Assembly: GCA_002812745.2 (NCBI GenBank)
Contig: NCSJ02000212.1
Location: 1-64,000, forward strand
Source: Scytalidium lignicola
Taxonomy: Eukaryota; Ascomycota; Leotiomycetes
Direction: 5' to 3'
Length of the DNA stretch: 64,000 nucleotides
Each line of letters starts with the position of its first letter. Position 1 is the first letter of the stretch. A program made the translations under genes and the position numbers. Shown one piece after another: positions 58,297 through 64,000 of this stretch. The notes beneath the pieces were generated by a model. The model was not told the DNA's origin. It ran no database searches and was given only the letters and a program-made list of their open reading frames with translations.

Positions 58297-59070
58297 TTAC
58301 AGTTTCGCCGATGCAACAATTGGCCCGCCCTGACCGGCCTGCAACATGACAACGGCCCCTAGACCAGGAGACATGGATGATCGCGAGCTTGGAAGAGGTA
58401 CAACGATAGTCCCCCCAGTCCACTCCCCAATCTTCATTATCTCCTTAACAACATTTCTATGCTCCATCTTCTTCCCCTTGTTTGGCCCCTTGCCGACCTT
58501 AACCTTCTCACTCTTCGCGTCGTATACCACGACCAGGATATCATGAGCCTCGATCTCCTGCTTATCTGAATCTATGCGTACGTCCGTGTCGTTGGCATCG
58601 ACGTAGATGTGCCAGTCCATCTCAGCCTTCTGCTTGCTGCGTGCCTGGCTGACGATGGTGGCCACCCCTTCCTTGCTACCTGCGCCACTGCCATCCGCGA
58701 CGCCGTTGACAACCACCATCGGCGTGTATAGGCTGTTACGTCCCCACTTCCTGATATACGCACGCTGGCGCGTGTCCCACTGTGGGCTGGCGTAGATGTC
58801 CTTCCATCCGAGGCGGTCGAAGAGGGTTACATTGTAAGAGAGGAGCTCCAGGTTTGGAGAATTGGCGCCCTCGAGGATGCCGGGAGTAGCGGGAGGGCAC
58901 GACTGGCAGCCTTGTGACTGGAAGAGCTCGACTATCGCGAGGGGCTCGAAGTCAATGAAGCATGCAGCCGTGTGTTCATGGTTAGGGTCATGGTCCATAT
59001 CCAGCTGCACGGCGCAAACCAGGGGTGGCTGCTTCTTGCGGCGGAAGAGCTTGCGGAAGCCAGATGGCAT
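58297..59070 (-). CDS. DUF1223 family protein
   Basis: Single exon, 257 aa from the ATG at 59070. The DUF1223 (PF06764) signature is at IVELFQSQGCQSCPPATPGI, a thioredoxin-like CxxC, followed by LLSYNVTLFDRLGWKDIYAS, RQRAYIRKWGRNSLYTPMVV and NGVADGSGA. The family is found in bacteria and fungi and is not biochemically defined; a redox or thioredoxin-fold role is inferred. The N-terminus MPSGFRKLFRRKKQPP is typical of fungal members. A longer frame from an ATG at 59187 adds 39 residues that include a CA-repeat-encoded stretch and a short hydrophobic segment; it is probably leader. Confidence 0.85.
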   Translation of the reverse strand: MPSGFRKLFRRKKQPPLVCAVQLDMDHDPNHEHTAACFIDFEPLAIVELFQSQGCQSCPPATPGILEGANSPNLELLSYNVTLFDRLGWKDIYASPQWDTRQRAYIRKWGRNSLYTPMVVVNGVADGSGAGSKEGVATIVSQARSKQKAEMDWHIYVDANDTDVRIDSDKQEIEAHDILVVVYDAKSEKVKVGKGPNKGKKMEHRNVVKEIMKIGEWTGGTIVVPLPSSRSSMSPGLGAVVMLQAGQGGPIVASAKL

Positions 59071-60232
59071 CGTGTGTGTGTGTTTGGGAGGCGGTTGACG
59101 TGAACCGGTGGATAAGAAGAGGAAATAGTTGATGATTGAAGTAGCTAAGATGGTATTATTGAAGATGGGCTGGAGTTGGGAGGGCATCGGGTTCTCTTAA
59201 GGACTCCACTTCTTTCCCGAAAACACCGCCAAGGAAGAGTTGAATCCATAACAGCTGAAAATAGGGCATTGATGGCCATACCAAGTCAGCATCACAGCCC
59301 CAAGGATAACTATACCGTGGAGATTATAGTCCCAACGATGGGATCAGCCTAGGAACTATTGGCTGTTAGACTTCTCTCGGCGGAGTTGCGGCGGTGTTCT
59401 CCTTGATTTGATATGATCCTGTTGCTATGCTTTCACTCCGCCATTTCGCTAGTCGCAAATACTAACTATATCCAGACTTACTGAATCTACAATCATGCTG
59501 TTGCCGTGATTACAGACGGGGGCTGGTTTAGTAAGTAGGCCATGTACAGTACGTAAAGGAGAGCCAACTCAGGGGCTCCACAGTAAGCACCTAGAACTAA
59601 CTAGGATCTCACAGATTATAATCAGTTCCTTATTGGAGAAAGACTACATAGGATTAGACACTGAACACAGAGACTATAATCTGCATCCTGTATAATTACC
59701 AGGTCAATTCACTGCCTCAGGTTCCGCTAATGTGCAGAAGCACCAAGCACGAGAGATTGTGTCACAGTGATATGATGAAGATATGATAGAGGCAAAAATT
59801 GTCAATATAGCTTCATACGAAATTCTTATTCATATGGTAAACACTTGAAGTAGGTTAAAGTATCCGGATTAGAAGAGTGTAGTGTAGATCTACAGTTGAA
59901 TCCTCCCACTTCCTCTTCGGTTGCCTAATCGTAGGTGAGCCGAACTATTTATGTGCACTTGATAACCCTAAAAACTAGATAGTGCAAAAGTTGATTGATG
60001 AACTAATACAAAGAATGGAATCTAAATATAAATGTACTCGAGATAGTTGTTAAATTCTGTAGAAGTAAAATTGCATATCAGAGGTTGCTACTGTCTTATG
60101 ATGTCCGGCAACTCAACAATAAGATGCCTCCAAGTCTCTACCGGAGAGTTTGGATATAGAAGCAGACAGCCCTCCAGTTTCTAATCGAGACATATTCCAA
60201 GCCCTACTGGAAAGCCTGACATAACACTCCCC
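59071..60232. other. Intergenic stretch
   Basis: About 1.2 kb with no supported gene; a CACACACA tract at 59070-59083 lies in the probable leader of the DUF1223 gene. Confidence 0.5.
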
Positions 60233-61348
60233 TTATATCAGTCCTGAAGAGAACAGTAGCACACTACCGGCCGCAATAGCTACCTCTAGTAACCACGCAA
60301 TTGTCTTCTGCGCAGCATTTGACCCCGTAGGAGATGGGATCGCACTAGTTGAGCTAGCAGTTGTTGATGTATTTAAGCTGGTGCTCCCATTAGATGTCTT
60401 AGTGTAGTTGCCAAGGAGAGTTACATTTGCCACTGCAGGCGCCACAGGAGTTTTGTACGCGGGGCAGGTGTCATTGACCGACAGCGCGCAGTCCGGGGCC
60501 ACACAGATAGCTTGTAGCTGTGGACCAGCCTCCACGGGCACGACGGGGGTAGCAGGCGCGCAACGCTTGTTGAAGGTCATGTCGAGTGTGCGGTTGACAA
60601 ACTCGGCATCACTATCTGTGAATCCGATGGAGAGTAGACCGCGAACGGCTTGGTCGATGAAAAATGCCATCTTGGCGGCATTGATATCCATATACCTGAA
60701 GATGAGGAGTACCCTCTTAGAGCAGATAGCTAAATGGTGGGAAGGTAAATGTGACTTACTTGTGCACCTCATACATAGAGGCTTTGCCGGCATAGGCAGA
60801 AAGCTCCTTAGAACCAATGTGTGAACAACCCAGGAATGTGCCAAAGTATGAATACACATGAGTATAGAAACGACTACGGTGGGAAGTATCAGCATATCTT
60901 CACTTAGTTCGAGCCCAGGGGTAACCACTTACTCTTGGTTGGCGTTAGGATTCCCATTCCCAGGCTTAGTCTGAAGAGCAGCTTCCATGCCGCCATCATC
61001 CCAAAAGTTAACTGCTTCACCATGGTCCTTACCGGTGTTCGTGGACGCAAATGCAGCATTGAAATAGCCTCGGAGATCAACATACTCTCCATTGAATGTC
61101 GTTGGTACCAGAGCTCCAGTGAAATTGGACACGGTAACGGTGTTATACTTGGAATAGGGACCGAGTAAAGCAGAATGGAGAACAAGTGCCATAGCAAGCT
61201 GCTGATTTGCAGCCGTATTACTACCGCCTATTTTCTCAGCATAGTAGTCACAGGGAGTTGTGGTGTTGGGACGTTCCTGTGCGTTGACCATGGCAGAATG
61301 CCAGAGAGCTAGCAAGATCGCAACAGGAAGCTTTTCCAGCAGCAACAT
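60233..61348 (-). CDS. GPI-anchored secreted protein of a fungal family of unknown function
   Basis: Three exons on the minus strand: 60933-61348, 60760-60873 and 60233-60695, giving 330 aa. Signal peptide LPVAILLALWHSAMVNAQ; a Ser/Thr-rich stretch (SLNTSTTASSTSAIPSPTGS) and a hydrophobic tail (TIAWLLEVAIAAGSVLLF) at the C-terminus are a classical GPI signal. Between them are TTPCDYYAEKIGG, VDLRGYFNAAFASTNTGKD, AVNFWDDGG, YSYFGTFLGCS, ASMYEVHKYMDIN and paired Cys (KRCAPATP, CVAPDCALS). Similar proteins recur in many Pezizomycotina with this Cys pattern, as I recall them; no activity is known to me. Many NxS/T sites. It probably sits on the plasma membrane or cell wall. Confidence 0.87.
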
Positions 61349-62549
61349 TCTTTATTTTTCTAAATAGAAATTGGTGGTTAGCGAAGGGCGGAAACGAATG
61401 AAAATAATTCTATTTACTATGTTTTCTGGAAAGATGAGGCAACAGATCCATAACCAGCTTCGAGGAGAAGACTTCTTATAATACTCGGCATGATGAAGGT
61501 TTATAAAATGTACTTAACGTACGACGAATTATCTCTTGTCGTTCTGTCCAATAAGAGGTTACCTATTTTTTTCATCTTATTGATTATGGATGACGACCAC
61601 ATTGCCGAGCTCAGCGCAATGTGGAGACGGAGGTAGGGGAGTGTTGAAACCAGGGTCGTACCAGGCAGGCGAAAGAAAGTAAGCTGCCCGGCGGACTTAG
61701 AAACCTAGGGTTATTGTATTAACTCTAATCTTCCACCAAGTTGTGTCCAATGGAAAGGCTGAGATAATTAGGCTGACCAGTAACTTGTTAGCAGTTTTCA
61801 GCCTTCGAGTTTCCCCTGAGCCTTAGTGCTGACATGCCCTCATCTCGCCCAATCTAACCACAAAAGGCTCTATGAAAACCCGTCGTGCTTCTCCGAATAC
61901 CCAGCCCTAAGCCATCCTTCTAGTTTAGCATGTCAATACTGTTGGACAAGTTAATTATGCCGATCGTAATTGGTTCTCATAGAATATATTTAATGAATTA
62001 ACTACTGAATTAACTACTGTACAATGGGTAAGTATGGCCATATATATACTCTTACAGGCTAGTGGGATTTGAGACCAGCTCCTACTTATGACCTTGTATA
62101 GCTGAATATATATAGTAATATGGTTTGTACAGTTGAATCTCTCTTATCTTTCTACAGCTGAACTATATTCAACACATACCGCAAATCAGCAGCTTCCATG
62201 TTAATGTTACAGTGCCTATACGCACTCTGCATATCCACCCTGCAGCCACTCAATACGCCAACCTCCACAACATGCATGCTGCCCGGTACGGCGTGGTACG
62301 GCGATTTCTCCGCCGTCCTCTCTCCGCTGCCAATGATAGCAGTGATTGGACCAACGGAAGCAGCTGGAAATTCAATACAACACAACATCATCTAAAGTAA
62401 GAAAAGTCCAAAACTGTAAAGGAATGAAAACCTGTAGACAGGATAGCTAGGTGGTGAGTCGGTCATAATTACAAGGATAAATCCTCACATTGTCTCCGCT
62501 ACCTCCACGGAATCTCCACCAGCCCCCCTGAAACTAGTTTGTTTCTACG
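61349..62549. other. Intergenic stretch, divergent promoters
   Basis: Space between the divergent GPI-protein and 2EXR genes. Small frames on both strands near 62150-62400 are mutual shadows with no domain. Includes a direct repeat TGAATTAACTACT at 61992-62016. Confidence 0.5.
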
Positions 62550-63596
62550 ATGGCGAAAACGTTTCCGCTCTTCCCACGACTCCCAGCAGAGCTCAAACTC
62601 AAGATTTGGGAAGTCAACTGTCGAAAGCCTGGCATTCACATATTCGACGTTTGCTTTCCGATATCGAAAATCTCTAGTCGATGCCGAAGCAAGCAGGCTT
62701 TCACTGGGTCTGATGGGACCGTCACCGACAAAGCGACATATCAAACGTACAGGGACCAAATCTTTTTTGATACCTTGGACATTACATCTGAAATTTCCGA
62801 TGAGATTTATACCACCAGGTTCAGAACTGATCCCTCCATGTACAGAATCACAACAGCTCTGTCAGCGGCATGCATTGACTCGGCCAAAGTGATCAAAACA
62901 TTCTTAGATAAAGGGAACATAATATATCTCCCTAGGAAACGGGAACGTGTGCTTTATGACAGTACCTCTGACGTCCTCTGCCTGCGCTTCGGTTCCTGCA
63001 CCGCAGCCCAAGACCTAGCACACGATTTTCCGGCTAACAATTCTCATGTCATCTATCAAAACAACATCTCTAGGGTTCTCGAGGGTATGTGGTCCCGGGA
63101 GATGGCAGAGTCTCTCTGTGCTGCCTGCCGCGTGGCTCTCGACGTTTCTGAGCTATGGTGCCTGAGCAAACCCGATCCCATAGTCATCGAAGAACTTGCC
63201 ATGCTATGCAGTTGTATCCACCACGACCTCGAGACGGTATACCTGGTCGACTATTGCATCGGACGTTGTCAACAGTGCTGTAAGGGGAAGTTGATGCCTA
63301 AAGAGTTACAAACTAGAAAGTGTAACCTGGCGAGGGACCTGGATCCTGAGGATAGAGAGATGGATATTGTGTATGGGGCAGGTGTAATATATCGAGAGAT
63401 TTGCGATTTTGAGAGGCTGGGCTGGGAATCGGGCCACCCTGTGTTTGTCCTTGCGCAGACCATGGGTAAGATAATTCGGGAGCAGCAAGGGGAGAATGGA
63501 CCATTTCAGTCCGTTCGACTTTTAGCTTGTGAAGATGAAGCAGCTGATGAGGGGGAGAGAATCGTGGATACTACTTGTAGGAAAGACCAGATATAA
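62550..63596 (+). CDS. 2EXR domain protein
   Basis: Single exon, 348 aa. The N-terminus FPLFPRLPAELKLKIWEVNC is the 2EXR domain (PF20150), a short motif of unknown function found in large families of Leotiomycetes and other Pezizomycotina, often as recently duplicated genes. The rest holds a partly conserved region (LCLRFGSC, FPANNSHVIYQNNISRVL) and a Cys-rich stretch (GRCQQCCKG), with no named domain. Codon use looks normal. The function is not known. Confidence 0.82.
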   Translation: MAKTFPLFPRLPAELKLKIWEVNCRKPGIHIFDVCFPISKISSRCRSKQAFTGSDGTVTDKATYQTYRDQIFFDTLDITSEISDEIYTTRFRTDPSMYRITTALSAACIDSAKVIKTFLDKGNIIYLPRKRERVLYDSTSDVLCLRFGSCTAAQDLAHDFPANNSHVIYQNNISRVLEGMWSREMAESLCAACRVALDVSELWCLSKPDPIVIEELAMLCSCIHHDLETVYLVDYCIGRCQQCCKGKLMPKELQTRKCNLARDLDPEDREMDIVYGAGVIYREICDFERLGWESGHPVFVLAQTMGKIIREQQGENGPFQSVRLLACEDEAADEGERIVDTTCRKDQI

Positions 63597-64000
63597 TGTA
63601 GATATAATATAGATACAATATAGATCAATAAACCACAGATAGTTACAGTGATCCTCGACTACGTGACTTCTGAGGATGTGAGAGGAGACCGTCTAGAATG
63701 AGACCAAAATCAGCAATATTATCTAGCAGAATGATTCCACAGCATGAATGTGCTTGGCTCCTGAAGATCAAACACAAACAGGGCTCCAGCGGACTTTATG
63801 CTACGCTATTGCAGTTGTAAGGAGCGAGGTGGTGGTTTGATCGGAAAATCCCATATAAAATTAGTTGCAGCATAAAGTTGTCTCTCTATGATCTTCTATC
63901 TTCATCATTACAGTCCCCTTGGCTGGGCATACGCCAACAGCACCTCATCTTTCATCAACCTTTGCTGGCAACTCTCCTCCAGGCAAACACAGGCCTCAAT
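63597..64000. other. 3' flank and window end
   Basis: The first 50 bases have tandem ATATAGATA-type sequence (3' UTR of the 2EXR gene). The last 150 bases are pyrimidine-rich and could be the promoter or leader of a gene beyond the window. Confidence 0.45.

Noticed and set aside
62150..62400. Three overlapping 60-80 codon frames on both strands
   Set aside because: Mutual shadows with no domain and no splice support; located in a divergent promoter.

Overview
The window is nuclear DNA of a filamentous ascomycete (Pezizomycotina). Protein genes are dense on both strands and are split by short spliceosomal introns (about 47-222 nt) with GTRNGT-like donors, CTAAC/CTGAC branch sites and YAG acceptors. 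The families are typical of filamentous fungi: a HET-domain protein, a 2EXR protein, two P450s, a GPI-anchored secreted protein, a fungal arylsulfotransferase-like protein and a bifunctional HIS7. AT-rich mobile-element relics carry C-to-T type nonsense changes like those left by repeat-induced point mutation (RIP). A leotiomycete is a reasonable guess but unproven. Every exon boundary was read by eye from splice signals, reading phase and family conservation; no transcript or database search was available.

Layout. 1-4 kb: no clear gene, then a single-exon HET protein. 4-11 kb: an AT-rich gene-poor block with a decayed Ty1/copia end (LTR plus RNase H part of pol), a second LTR, and a truncated Tc1/mariner element. 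Just beyond it (11.0 kb) is a tRNA-Thr(AGU) gene interrupted in its D-arm by a 53-nt insert with every signal of a fungal spliceosomal intron. 12-30 kb: mostly conserved genes (secreted aspartic protease, P450, J-like protein lacking HPD, zeta-crystallin-type quinone reductase, UDP-glucose 4-epimerase, charged low-complexity protein, HIS7, dCMP deaminase). 31.5-39.2 kb: P450, aldehyde dehydrogenase, Zn alcohol dehydrogenase and an amidohydrolase-type aromatic acid decarboxylase, arranged as two divergent pairs; a 242-bp MITE whose ends match the Tc1/mariner relic lies between the two dehydrogenases. This looks like a small catabolic cluster for an aromatic alcohol/aldehyde/acid. 42-49 kb: GT4 glycosyltransferase, 14-TM type MFS exporter, secreted arylsulfotransferase-like protein. 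50 kb: a secreted-type reading frame broken by five TAG/TAA codons. 52-64 kb: SulP transporter with STAS and cyclic-nucleotide-binding-like domains, secreted alpha/beta hydrolase, DUF1223 protein, GPI-anchored protein, 2EXR protein.

The most unusual items are the tRNA gene with a spliceosomal-type intron, the shared ends of the transposase relic and the MITE 25 kb away, the aromatic-acid cluster, and the nonsense-riddled reading frame at 50.3-50.9 kb.
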